This document shows positions 53,990 through 64,000 of a stretch of DNA of 64,000 bases, in pieces; position 1 is the first letter of the stretch; each line of letters starts with the position of its first letter. The stretch comes from JAJPKK01 sp963802745 (GTDB taxonomy: Bacteria > Pseudomonadota > Alphaproteobacteria > Rhizobiales > Xanthobacteraceae). The stretch spans positions 22,406-86,405 of the forward strand of contig CAWDKL010000079.1 of the NCBI GenBank assembly GCA_963802745.1, given 5' to 3'. A program made the position numbers and the translations under genes. Under the pieces are notes generated by a model. The model was given only the letters and a program-made list of their open reading frames with translations. It did not search any database and was not told where the DNA came from.

Positions 53990-54333
53990 CGGGTTCATCG
54001 CGGGGTGCCTATCCGCACGGCGCGAGGAATGTGCACGTTCCCTCTACGCGCGGCGTTCTTCACGCCGTGGGGAGAGGGTTAGGGTGAGGGGCAGGGCCCA
54101 TGAGGACTCTGCGGCGCCGTTGCGTTCGCTGCTTGGTATAGAAAAGTTTGGTCAACCGCTGCAGTAAGGGTTTCGCGGGGTGCCTATCCGCACGGCGCGA
54201 GGAATGTGCACGTCCCCTCTCCCCGCGGCGTTCTTCACGCCGTGGGGAGAGGGTTAGGGTGAGGGGCAGGGGCACGTGAGGACTCTGCGGCGCCGTTGTG
54301 TTCGCTGCTTGGTATAGAAAAGCTCCGTTGAGC
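53981..54333. repeat. Two tandem copies of a ~178-bp unit covering the stop of the upstream gene
   Basis: Unit 1 begins GTTGCAGTAACGGGTTCATC (with the stop codon of the upstream gene) and unit 2 begins GCTGCAGTAAGGGTTTCGCG at 54,158. Both run through GGGGTGCCTATCCGCACGGC, a CGGCGTTCTTCACGCCG hairpin and GCTTGGTATAGAAAAG. The duplication is recent and of the same kind as the one at 34.1-35.2 kb. A single CTCTCCCCATCG hairpin (54,366-54,400) follows. Nothing else is in the space before alaS. Confidence 0.7.
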
Positions 54334-54511
54334 CGTCGGTGCGGGCATCTGCCCCTCACCCCGGCCCTCTCCCCATCGTGAAGAACGATGGGGAGAGGGA
54401 GATACGCCGCGATGCGCGGCGCCGCGATTCCATTGCACGCGATTCCATTGCATGCGAATTCGCGGTACAAGCTCGGAGCAGCGCGGGACACCAACGGGAC
54501 AGCGAGATTTC

Positions 54512-57211
<2,700 letters not shown>

Positions 57212-57214
57212 CCG

Positions 57215-57305
57215 GAAGCCTGGGTTGAAGTGGGCAGAAGCGAAACCCGGGAGCGCGTCAGACACTTCGGTCCCGGATTTCGCAACCGCTCAATCCAGGC
57301 TACGC
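57215..57305. repeat. Palindromic repeat after alaS
   Basis: AGCCTGGGTTGAAGTGGGC on the left and TGAGCGGTTG / CAATCCAGGCTACGC on the right form imperfect arms around AAACCCGGGA..TCCCGGATTTCG. It is a relative of the GTAGCCCGGATT repeats and the last repeat of the rhizobial type in the window. Confidence 0.55.
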
Positions 57306-57344
57306 TTGCTCGTCAACTTCGAACAGTCAGCTTCCAACTAGGTC

Positions 57345-57572
57345 ATGCATAAGCACCAACAAGAACTTAAGCAACTAGCCGCCTTGGACTTTACAGGGAA
57401 GGGCGAGGCATTTGTCGAATTCGAAATTTATTACGCCTGTTCTTCATTGCCTTGGCTACGAAGCGCATAAAGATTACGAGGTCATTCGTCACGGAGATGA
57501 CGGGTCGGCGTTCAAGCTCAATTACCCTCCCGTCGAGAAGGGCGCCGTCCGCGTTAAGCACTACAATCCATG
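57345..57572 (+). pseudogene. hsdR: N-terminal fragment of a type I restriction enzyme R subunit (HsdR)
   Basis: ATG 57,345 begins MHKHQQELKQLAALDFTGKG, EAFVE. After a one-base slip near 57,425 the frame reads FITPVLHCLGYEAHKDYEVI, RHGDDGSAFKLNYPPVEKGA, VRVKHYNP. This is the start of the HsdR N-terminal nuclease domain. It stops being HsdR at the position where DYIP and the catalytic region should follow (about 57,570). At that point an unrelated acidobacterial-style sequence begins in the middle of its own repeat. Both a frameshift and a truncation make it non-functional. Confidence 0.65.
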
Positions 57573-58427
57573 TGGCCAACCCCGGTCTCCATCTCTCACG
57601 GCACCGCGCTCAGCAACTTGCAGCTTAATGCCACAGCTCCCGTTCCGGGCAAGTTTGTCTACACGCCTGCCGTGGGCGAAGTGCTGCCGGCGGGAATGCA
57701 AACGCTCTCGGTCATCTTCACTCCGACGGACACAAACTTTCCCCCGGCGCAGGCCGCGGTTTCGCTCACCGTCACCAAGGCAATCCCCGCCATCACGTGG
57801 CCGACTCCTGCCACCATTTCTTACGGCACAGCGCTTGGCGCCGCGCAGCTCAATGCCAAGGCCTCGGTTCCGGGAACCTTCGCATACACTCCAGCGGCCG
57901 GCGAAGTGCTGCCGGCGGGAACGCATCCGCTCTCCGTAACGTTCACTCCAACGGAGACCAAAGATGTCGCGACAGCGCAAGCCACCGTGTCGCTGACAGT
58001 CGCCAAAGCAACGCCCATCATTACCTGGCCGACGCCCGCCGCCATCTCCTACGGCAACCCGCTCAGCGCGGTTCAGCTCAATGCCACGGCGCTGGTTCCG
58101 GGAACATTCGTTTACACTCCTGCCGCGGGCACAGTGCTTACCGCAGGGACACAAACACTTTCAGTAACCTTTACTCCCAAGGACACCGCGGACTACACAA
58201 TGGCGCAAGCCACTGTGTCGGTGGTGGTGGAAGGGTTGCCGAATATTGAATCACTCATGCCGGTAATGGCCGATTCAGAGATGAATTCCACTGACCTCAC
58301 CGACGCAAAACAGGGGGCGCAGTCAAGCGGCGCCTCCGAAGAGCAGGGCAAACTTGAAACACGCACTTACAAAGGTGCTACCTACGTGAAGGGAGCTGAC
58401 GGCCAATGGTACCTCCAGAAGAAATAG
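57570..58427 (+). CDS. C-terminal part of an exported protein with Ig-like 'WPTP' repeats
   Basis: Three repeats of about 72 residues: xWPTPxxIsyGTALsxxQLNA, then xxxVPGTFVYTPAAGTVLPA, then GTQTLSVTFTPTDTxDYTxA. These MBG/Ig-like units are typical of acidobacterial surface proteins. After the third (TVSVVVEGLPNIES) comes a 65-residue linker and the end YKGATYVKGADGQWYLQKK, which reads as a small WG-type motif. The first repeat lacks its first residues because the frame begins exactly at the junction, so ATG 57,570 is not a real start. Its 3' end overlaps the next gene by 22 bp. Confidence 0.7.
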   Translation: MWPTPVSISHGTALSNLQLNATAPVPGKFVYTPAVGEVLPAGMQTLSVIFTPTDTNFPPAQAAVSLTVTKAIPAITWPTPATISYGTALGAAQLNAKASVPGTFAYTPAAGEVLPAGTHPLSVTFTPTETKDVATAQATVSLTVAKATPIITWPTPAAISYGNPLSAVQLNATALVPGTFVYTPAAGTVLTAGTQTLSVTFTPKDTADYTMAQATVSVVVEGLPNIESLMPVMADSEMNSTDLTDAKQGAQSSGASEEQGKLETRTYKGATYVKGADGQWYLQKK

Positions 58428-59446
58428 AATTGAATGCACCCACAACGCTACCCGCAGATTTCGGCGAATGGGATAGCGGAGACAATGCCGCCGCGCAGCC
58501 AGCCAGCGTCAGCGGATTCGATGGTTTTGCAGGTTCCGGCGTTGTCCCCAAGCCGGTTGCGAAAACAGCAACGGCGCGCGTCGCCGTATTGCCTGTGGCA
58601 GCCAAGCCGCCAGCCGCCGCTCCGCGCAAGCCGACTCCGACTTACGCTGAAGCAGAGCAGGTGTATCAGCAGCCTAAGCGTACGGCCAGTGTGAGACACC
58701 AGGCCGAGAGCGAGGACAAGCCAAAGAAGACGGGGATGTTTGCCGCCATCGGCGCTGCTGCGGTTTTGCTCGTCGCTGGCGTACTGGTCTATCCTCACTT
58801 GCACTCCGGGATGACTGCGCCAAAGCCTGCGGTTGCACCGCAGTCGGCAGCGTCAACGACGGCGCTTTCAACGGCGACTGCGATGAAGCCGTCGCCTTCG
58901 ACGCAGACAAACGTGACGCCGGCGGCCACGACCGATACCGCTCCGGCCGAGAATACGGTTCGTCCGAATACGGACTTGATGAACCATCAACTGGCCGCTC
59001 CTTCGAAGATTTCCAGCGACCTCAAGATGCTGGCTGGAAAGGATGCGGCGGCTCCCGCTTCTGGCTTTGGCGCGCCTGGCATGGACGGTTTGGGCAATGC
59101 CGGCAGCGGCGTCTTCGCCGGACAGAGCGGGCCGAAGGTGAAGGTCGCGATTCCTCAAAAGGTCAGCATCTCGTCGGGCATCGCGGTCGGTTTGCTGATC
59201 AAGACGACCACGCCAATTTATCCGCCCATGGCCAAGAACGCACGCGTCTCCGGAACAGTGGTGATTCAGGCCACCATTTCCAGGAACGGAACAATCGAAA
59301 ATCCTCGCGTTGTCAGCGGACCGGCGATGTTGCGGCAGTCCGCGCTCGATGCCGTCAAGTCCTGGCGCTACAGGCCCTACATGCTCAGCGGCGAGCCCGT
59401 GGAAGTGGAGACTACGGTGAACGTGAATTTCTCTCTGGGTGGATGA
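58406..59446 (+). CDS. TonB-family energy transducer
   Basis: A 346-residue protein. The N-terminus is cytoplasmic and Pro/Ala-rich. One membrane helix (GMFAAIGAAAVLLVAGVLVYP) is near residues 112-132, followed by a long Ala/Thr/Pro periplasmic stretch. From about residue 260 there is a TonB C-terminal domain: TTPIYPPMAKNARVSGTVVIQATISRNGTIENPRVVSGPAMLRQSALDAVKSWRYRP. It links inner-membrane energy to outer-membrane receptors, or in acidobacteria serves unknown exporters. It overlaps the previous gene by 22 bp and precedes cpaF by 83 bp. Confidence 0.85.
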   Translation: MVPPEEIELNAPTTLPADFGEWDSGDNAAAQPASVSGFDGFAGSGVVPKPVAKTATARVAVLPVAAKPPAAAPRKPTPTYAEAEQVYQQPKRTASVRHQAESEDKPKKTGMFAAIGAAAVLLVAGVLVYPHLHSGMTAPKPAVAPQSAASTTALSTATAMKPSPSTQTNVTPAATTDTAPAENTVRPNTDLMNHQLAAPSKISSDLKMLAGKDAAAPASGFGAPGMDGLGNAGSGVFAGQSGPKVKVAIPQKVSISSGIAVGLLIKTTTPIYPPMAKNARVSGTVVIQATISRNGTIENPRVVSGPAMLRQSALDAVKSWRYRPYMLSGEPVEVETTVNVNFSLGG

Positions 59447-59529
59447 CGAGACCTCTGCCTCCCTCCCGTTTACGGGCAGGGTCAATGATGTACTGTAGTT
59501 GAGTATCCTCGCCCGATGGAAGGTAGAAT

Positions 59530-60807
59530 GTGGAACTTCTGAATCTGGAAAAGTATAAAGCGGAAATTCACCGGACCCTGATCTCCAAGCTGGATCTGGA
59601 GAAATTGTCACGCGTCAATTCCAGTCAGGCGCGCCAGGCGGTAGCCGGCATCGTGAAAGAGATCATCTCTGACCAGCGCGTGCCTTTGAATTTCGAAGAG
59701 CAGGAGAAGATACAAGCCGACCTGCTCGACGAAGTTTTTGGCCTTGGGCCGCTGGAACCGCTGTTGCGGGATCCAAAGATTTCCGACATCCTGGTCAATG
59801 ACAAGGATCATGTCTTCATCGAGAAAGGCGGGCTGTTGCAGAGGGTCGATACGACCTTCCGCGACGACCGCCATCTGCTGCAGATCATCGACCGGATCGT
59901 CTCGCGTGTGGGACGCCGGGTGGATGAGTCCTCGCCGATGGTGGATGCCCGCTTGCCCGACGGCTCGCGCGTCAACGCGATCATTCCGCCGCTGGCGCTG
60001 GACGGGCCTTCTTTGTCCATTCGCCGCTTTGGGACAGGCCCGCTGGCCGCCAATCAGCTGGTGCAATTGAAGAGTGTTTCGGCGGAGATGATGGAAGTGC
60101 TCTCCTCGGCGGTCAAAGCCCGCATCAGCATCCTCATCTCCGGTGGCACCGGCGCAGGCAAGACCACCTTTCTTAACATTCTCTCGCAGTACATTCCGCG
60201 CAATGAACGCCTGGTCACTATTGAGGATGCGGCCGAACTACGTCTCGCGCAGGAAAATATCGTGCGCCTGGAGACTCGCCCGCCCAACATCGAAGGCCAG
60301 GGAGCGGTCAAGCAGCGTCAACTTCTGATCAACTGCCTGCGCATGCGCCCGGACCGCATTATCATGGGCGAGGTGCGCGGCGAAGAGGCCTTCGATATGC
60401 TCCAGGCCATGAATACCGGCCACGAAGGATCGATGACCACCATTCACGCCAACACTCCCCGCGACGCCATCTCCAGGCTCGAATCGATGGTTGCCATGGG
60501 AATGAATCTTCCCGAAAAATCCGTACGCCAGCAGATCGCCTCGGCCATCACCATTGTCGTGCAGGCTACGCGTATGAGCGACGGCACGCGCAAAGTGACA
60601 AGCGTCGCCGAGATCACAGGCATGGAAGAAAATGTTATCAGCATGCAAGAGATTTTTACTTTCACGAAGAAAGGGATTGGGCCCGATGGCAAGGTCATCG
60701 GCGTATTTCAGCCAACCCATATCCGTCCCCGGTTCCTCGAACGTCTGCGCGTCTCGGGTATTGTCCTGCCGCCGATTCTGTTTGAGCGCGAAACGCAGGT
60801 CAATTGA
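59530..60807 (+). CDS. cpaF: Tad/Flp pilus assembly ATPase CpaF (TadA)
   Basis: A 425-residue secretion ATPase of the type II/IV secretion family. The N-terminal helical part contains RDPKISDILVNDKDHVFIEKGG. The ATPase core has Walker A GGTGAGKTT (205-213), then LVTIEDAAELRL (Asp/Glu box), PNIEGQGAVKQRQLLINCLRMRPDRIIMGEVRGEE (Walker B) and TGHEGSMTTIHANTPRDA (His box). It drives pilin assembly in the cytoplasm. The start is GTG 59,530 behind GGAAGG. Followed by tadB and tadC in one operon. Confidence 0.93.
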   Translation: MELLNLEKYKAEIHRTLISKLDLEKLSRVNSSQARQAVAGIVKEIISDQRVPLNFEEQEKIQADLLDEVFGLGPLEPLLRDPKISDILVNDKDHVFIEKGGLLQRVDTTFRDDRHLLQIIDRIVSRVGRRVDESSPMVDARLPDGSRVNAIIPPLALDGPSLSIRRFGTGPLAANQLVQLKSVSAEMMEVLSSAVKARISILISGGTGAGKTTFLNILSQYIPRNERLVTIEDAAELRLAQENIVRLETRPPNIEGQGAVKQRQLLINCLRMRPDRIIMGEVRGEEAFDMLQAMNTGHEGSMTTIHANTPRDAISRLESMVAMGMNLPEKSVRQQIASAITIVVQATRMSDGTRKVTSVAEITGMEENVISMQEIFTFTKKGIGPDGKVIGVFQPTHIRPRFLERLRVSGIVLPPILFERETQVN

Positions 60808-60828
60808 ACGGAAGGGAGGGAAACTGAT

Positions 60829-61800
60829 ATGGGATTGATCGTTGTTCTGGTCTTCCTGGGCGCTTTTTCGGTCGTCGCGCTGATTGCAGTCGCCAGCGTG
60901 AGCGGCGCTTCCGCGCAGGCCAAACAGGTTCACGCCACGCTCGACTCCGCCCTGGCCACCGACAGCCCGGAAGAGCGCGGTCCCATCCTTGATCTGCGCA
61001 AGACCGAACGGCTCAGCAGCATCCCCTGGCTCAATCGCAAGCTGCTCACTTTTGAACTGACGCCGCGCGTGCAATCCCTGATTTACCAGGCTGACCTGAA
61101 GTGGACCGCCGGAGGTATGCTGGCCGGTTGCGCGTTCTGCTTTGTGGCGATGGGCTATCTGGCTTACTGGCGTACCAACTCTGTATTCATCGGTTTGGCG
61201 GTGGGGTTGCTGGCAAGTGGCATGCCTTATTTCTGGGCGCGCTATAAACGCGGCAAGCGCCTGGACAAGTTTCAAGAGGGGCTGCCGGAGGCGCTGGATC
61301 TGATGGTCAACGCGCTGCGCGCCGGGCATAGCCTGATCGCTGCAATGGGTTCAGTGGCGCGGGAGTGCGCCGACCCCATCGGCTGCGAATTCAAGTCCTG
61401 CTTCGAGGAGCAGAACTACGGCCTGGAAATGAAGACGGCCTTGGACAATATGATCAACCGCGTCCCCCTCCAGGATCTGCGTATCGTCGCCACCGCCATC
61501 ATGATCCAGAGGGAGAGCGGAGGAAACCTTGCCGAGGTCCTCGACAAGACCTCCCATGTGGTCCGGGAACGGTTCCGTCTCAAGAGGCAAGTAGGGGTTC
61601 ACACCGCCCAGGGACGCATGACCGGGTGGATACTCACTCTTCTCCCGGTATTTCTGGGAGTAGCTTTATATTTTATTAACCCCGACATGATGAGTTTGTT
61701 GTGGAAGAATCCCACGGGCATCAAGATGCTTTGGGCCTCTTTCGGCATGCTCGTGGTTGGCGGTTTGATTGTTCGCCACATCGTTAACATGGACGTTTAG
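60829..61800 (+). CDS. tadB: Tad pilus platform protein TadB
   Basis: A 323-residue membrane protein of the type II secretion F family: an N-terminal helix (LIVVLVFLGAFSVVALIAVASV), two further helices, the cytoplasmic T2SSF domain (FQEGLPEALDLMVNALRAGHSLIAAMGSVARE, IVATAIMIQRESGGNLAEVLDKTSHVVRER) and two C-terminal helices. It forms the inner-membrane platform with TadC above CpaF. It begins 21 bp after cpaF with GGAGGG upstream. Intact. Confidence 0.9.
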   Translation: MGLIVVLVFLGAFSVVALIAVASVSGASAQAKQVHATLDSALATDSPEERGPILDLRKTERLSSIPWLNRKLLTFELTPRVQSLIYQADLKWTAGGMLAGCAFCFVAMGYLAYWRTNSVFIGLAVGLLASGMPYFWARYKRGKRLDKFQEGLPEALDLMVNALRAGHSLIAAMGSVARECADPIGCEFKSCFEEQNYGLEMKTALDNMINRVPLQDLRIVATAIMIQRESGGNLAEVLDKTSHVVRERFRLKRQVGVHTAQGRMTGWILTLLPVFLGVALYFINPDMMSLLWKNPTGIKMLWASFGMLVVGGLIVRHIVNMDV

Positions 61801-61807
61801 GTGACCT

Positions 61808-62716
61808 ATGGGATATGCGATTTTTGCCTTTTTAGGCGTTTTTCTGATGATCGTCAGCGGCGGCTTGCTTCTGTTCTATCGAGAAGAAATGCTGCAGCGC
61901 ATCTCCGACGCCATCAACCCACAACCCAAACAGAAATCCCTGTTGACCACCATTCAGAAGACCGGCCTTTCGATCGGCGGCGTGATCGAGCACTTCGAGA
62001 ATGTCCTTCCCAAGAGCCAGGCCGAGGTATCCATCGTCCTGCAGCGCCTTCAGCACGCCGGTTTTCGCGATGAATCAGCAGTCAAAATCTTCTATGGCAC
62101 CAAAGTCTTAGTTCCTCTCCTGTTCTGCATCCTGGTTTTGGTTACGGGACTCGGCGACATGGGAGGGTTCATGGTTTATCTCATCGCCGCGGCGCTGGGA
62201 TTCCTGGCGCCGGATTTCTGGCTAGGAAGGCGAATTAAGCAACGCCAAAGCAAGATTCGGCGCGGTCTGCCGGATGTGCTTGATCTGTTGGTAATCTGCA
62301 TCGAGGCCGGACTCAGTTTAGACCATGCGACGGCGCGCACGGCTTTGGAATTGAAGTCAGCCCAGCCGGAAGTGTGCGATGAATTGAATATTGTCGTGCT
62401 GGAGCAGCGGGCTGGACGCCCGCGCACCGATGCCTGGAAACATATGGCGGAACGCACGGATGTGGATTGCGTGCGCAATCTCGTCACCATGCTGATTCAA
62501 GCCGAACAGTTCGGAACCAGCGTCGCCAAGACACTGCGCATTCACAGCGACACCCTAAGAACCCAGCGTGTGCAAGCCGTGGAGGAAGCGGCGGCAAAGA
62601 CCACCATCAAGCTGCTCTTCCCGCTTGTGTTTTTCATCTTTCCCACGCTTTTTGTAGTCGTTCTAGGGCCCGCGATTCTTTCTATCATGGATTCATTCAA
62701 GGATCTCAATCGTTGA
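61808..62716 (+). CDS. tadC: Tad pilus platform protein TadC
   Basis: A 302-residue membrane protein, second T2SSF member. Helices near the N-terminus (AIFAFLGVFLMIVSGGLLLF) and in the middle (VPLLFCILVLVTGLGDMGGFMVYLIAAALGFLAPD) are followed by the domain RRGLPDVLDLLVICIEAGLSLDHATARTA and LVTMLIQAEQFGTSVAKTLRIHSDTLRTQRVQAVEEAA. The last helix is KLLFPLVFFIFPTLFVVVLG. It starts 7 bp after tadB. Intact. Confidence 0.92.
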   Translation: MGYAIFAFLGVFLMIVSGGLLLFYREEMLQRISDAINPQPKQKSLLTTIQKTGLSIGGVIEHFENVLPKSQAEVSIVLQRLQHAGFRDESAVKIFYGTKVLVPLLFCILVLVTGLGDMGGFMVYLIAAALGFLAPDFWLGRRIKQRQSKIRRGLPDVLDLLVICIEAGLSLDHATARTALELKSAQPEVCDELNIVVLEQRAGRPRTDAWKHMAERTDVDCVRNLVTMLIQAEQFGTSVAKTLRIHSDTLRTQRVQAVEEAAAKTTIKLLFPLVFFIFPTLFVVVLGPAILSIMDSFKDLNR

Positions 62717-62733
62717 AGGAAGGAGGAGTCGAT

Positions 62734-62829
62734 ATGGATACCACTTTTATCATTCGGGCCGTAGCCGCCGTGCTCGTCGTTGTAATTCTGTTTGTCCTGA
62801 TCCAGCGCCGCCGTACACGGATCAAGTAG
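62734..62829 (+). CDS. 31-residue single-helix membrane peptide in the tad operon
   Basis: MDTTFIIRAVAAVLVVVILF followed by VLIQRRRTRIK: a helix with a strongly basic C-terminus. A strong ribosome site AAGGAGGAG (62,717-62,726) precedes the ATG, and the distance to tadC is 17 bp, so it is very probably translated. Too short for normal gene callers. It could be a small pilus component or stabilising peptide; no family recognised. Confidence 0.6.
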   Translation: MDTTFIIRAVAAVLVVVILFVLIQRRRTRIK

Positions 62830-63018
62830 AAGGTCTTCCGCGGGTGGGCCAGCGGCGCGGAGAAGCCGCGCGTGTATCGTTGGCCAACTCGATGAGTCCG
62901 CCGGCCGGGGCACCGTTGTAACCGTGCTGGATGTCTCTGCACGTTGCCCCGGCAGCGGATATGGTGAGGTGTGTCTTGGCGTGGATACCGGGCAGACGGC
63001 CTGGCCTCCTCTACGCCG
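62830..63018. other. Intergenic stretch between the tad operon and the gyrB fragment
   Basis: Moderately GC-rich with no recognisable frame. There is a possible hairpin at about 62,843-62,870 (GGCCAGCGGC and GCCGCGCG arms, imperfect). A second gene-content change may lie somewhere between 62,830 and 63,127. Confidence 0.3.
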
Positions 63019-63324
63019 CTAGAAACATGGCTTGTGTCCGCCGGCGGTCGAAGGGAAAGGACGTGTCATGAGTGTTTCAGATAGGTGTGGTTGAATCGAC
63101 AACTTGGACTCCGGGGCATTTTCGTAGCCGGCGAGAGCTTCGTCGACGGAATTGTCGACCACTTCGTAGACCAGGTGATGCAATCCGATCTCGCCCGTCG
63201 AGCCGATGTACATTGCGGGACGGAGACGGACCGCCTCGAGGCCTTCAAGGACCTTGATATTTTCGCCGGTGTAGCTGTCGTTATCGCCGTGAATGGAGGA
63301 GGAGCCGAGAGGTTCAGTCGCCAT
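63019..63324 (-). pseudogene. gyrB: 5' fragment of DNA gyrase subunit B
   Basis: The frame starts MATEPLGSSSIHGDNDSYTG, ENIKVLEGLEAVRLRPAMYI, GSTGEIGLHHLVYEVVDNSV, DEALAGY. This is the opening of the gyrase B ATPase domain, including the conserved VDNSVDEALAG helix. After LAGY (about 63,127) the similarity stops and an unrelated 34-residue tail runs to a stop. The remaining 700+ residues are absent, so it is a truncated copy, perhaps created by a rearrangement. The style of the N-terminus is acidobacterial. Confidence 0.8.
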
Positions 63325-63674
63325 AGAATTCCGTTCTCAAAGTGTTCTGCGATCTTGTGGGCCGCCGGGGGCAATTTGGACGCATTTGCCGAACGCTGAA
63401 GCGGGAGTAACCACTTGAAAAGAGGGGGCCTATCAAGCGCCTTCGCCTACAACTATTTTACCATGCGAGAAGGGTCGGAAGAGGGAGGCAAGGGTATGGC
63501 GAGAGCGGTTACTATCTCCGGATAGGAAGCTCGCAGAAATTACGATGGTAATCAATGGGGGTTCTTGTTTAGTATCTAATTGAAATAACTGGACTTGTAT
63601 TAAATTATAGATTAAGATTGGTCTCGAAAAGGAGAACATTTCCTTTCGCAAATCCATCAGAAAGGTTACCAAAG
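63325..63674. other. Intergenic stretch, AT-rich at the right
   Basis: Holds the upstream region of the gyrB fragment (minus strand) and, from about 63,540, AT-rich sequence with TTGAAA at 63,580 and TTATAG at 63,605 (19-bp spacing). That could serve as a weak promoter for the small gene at 63,675. Nothing else recognised. Confidence 0.3.
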
Positions 63675-63878
63675 ATGAAATCCGCCATTCGGTTCTTTGC
63701 CCTGTTCGTCGCCATCGCCGGTCTTGCGTCCGCCTCGCTCGCGCCAGCCAACATCCAGGCTCGTGTCTCGCACAATTCGGTAGCCGCCACTGACCCAGGT
63801 CCGCTCATCAATCTTCCCGGGCCGCTTCCCTGCCAATCCGTCAACGCCTGCTTCGCTACGAATCCGCCGTCCCAATAG
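63675..63878 (+). CDS. Small exported peptide
   Basis: A 67-residue peptide with a signal sequence (AIRFFALFVAIAGLASASLA) and a mature part with two cysteines (LPCQSVNACFAT). The frame is open from 63,618, but ATG 63,675 places the signal at the N-terminus, with AAAGGT upstream. Short exported peptides of this sort are common in acidobacteria; no function is known. Beyond it, up to 64,000, I see no further gene. Confidence 0.55.
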   Translation: MKSAIRFFALFVAIAGLASASLAPANIQARVSHNSVAATDPGPLINLPGPLPCQSVNACFATNPPSQ

Positions 63879-64000
63879 GGTTCCCGAACCCCCGCTCCTT
63901 GGACATGGCCGGAAAAGTACTGCGTAGCACGAAAGTGCCAGTAACGCGTTACCCTTTTGTGTTTGGGCCATCAGGCATCTAAGGGCTATCCTGAAAGGGA

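Overview
ORGANISM. Bases 1 to about 57,570 look like one GC-rich alphaproteobacterial chromosome of the Hyphomicrobiales, Bradyrhizobium/Xanthobacteraceae-like. This rests on rhizobial Omp31-type barrels, a complete ccoNOQP-ccoGHIS locus with FNR/FixK boxes, proA-nadD-rsfS gene order, and many short palindromic repeats of the kind common in Bradyrhizobium intergenic DNA. Bases from about 57,570 to the end have lower GC, lack those repeats and carry genes of acidobacterial style (Ig-like 'TWPTP' repeats, TonB, CpaF/TadB/TadC, a gyrB fragment). The two parts meet inside two broken genes, so the window is either a chimeric contig or a very recent illegitimate junction. LAYOUT. 1-6.4 kb: 3' end of ctaD, DUF983 and DUF2244 genes, two DUF2946-like proteins, and a copper/redox set (PCuAC chaperone, SCO, TlpA-like thioredoxin, MORN protein, exported DJ-1/PfpI protein). 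6.9-15.7 kb: two Omp31-like barrels and three tandem BBP2-like porins, of which only the third is intact. 15.8-22.3 kb: VOC protein, HIT hydrolase, Bug receptor, flavin reductase and a large exported c-haem protein. 22.6-26.6 kb: a TIR/formylglycine-enzyme-like fusion and BrnTA toxin-antitoxin. 27-34 kb: proA, nadD, rsfS, MmgE/PrpD, DUF1800 and an alpha/beta hydrolase. 34.1-39.9 kb: a three-fold tandem repeat followed by a giant TIR-NTPase-TPR protein with 14 near-identical 138-bp repeats. 40.3-51.4 kb: cbb3 oxidase structural and assembly genes, split by a regulator/membrane-protein pair and a TPR protein ending in CxxCH. 51.5-57.2 kb: an exported beta-lactamase-fold protein, an exported unknown protein and alaS. 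57.3-64 kb: a HsdR remnant, the junction, then the acidobacterial-like segment. HOW THE GENES WORK TOGETHER. PCuAC, SCO and TlpA supply and reduce the CuA site of the aa3 oxidase at the left end. ccoGHIS builds the cbb3 oxidase, with CcoI as its copper pump. Both cbb3 operons carry the same TTGAT/CGCAA-type box about 72 bp before the start codon, which suggests joint low-oxygen control. The TIR-NTPase-TPR protein and the TIR-FGE protein have the architecture of NLR-like conflict (anti-phage or cell-death) proteins. CAUTION. At least 15 single-base or two-base indels break otherwise recognisable genes, including ccoP and ccoI. Many are probably sequence errors, so 'frameshifted' here does not always mean dead. 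All identifications come from reading motifs; no database search was run.
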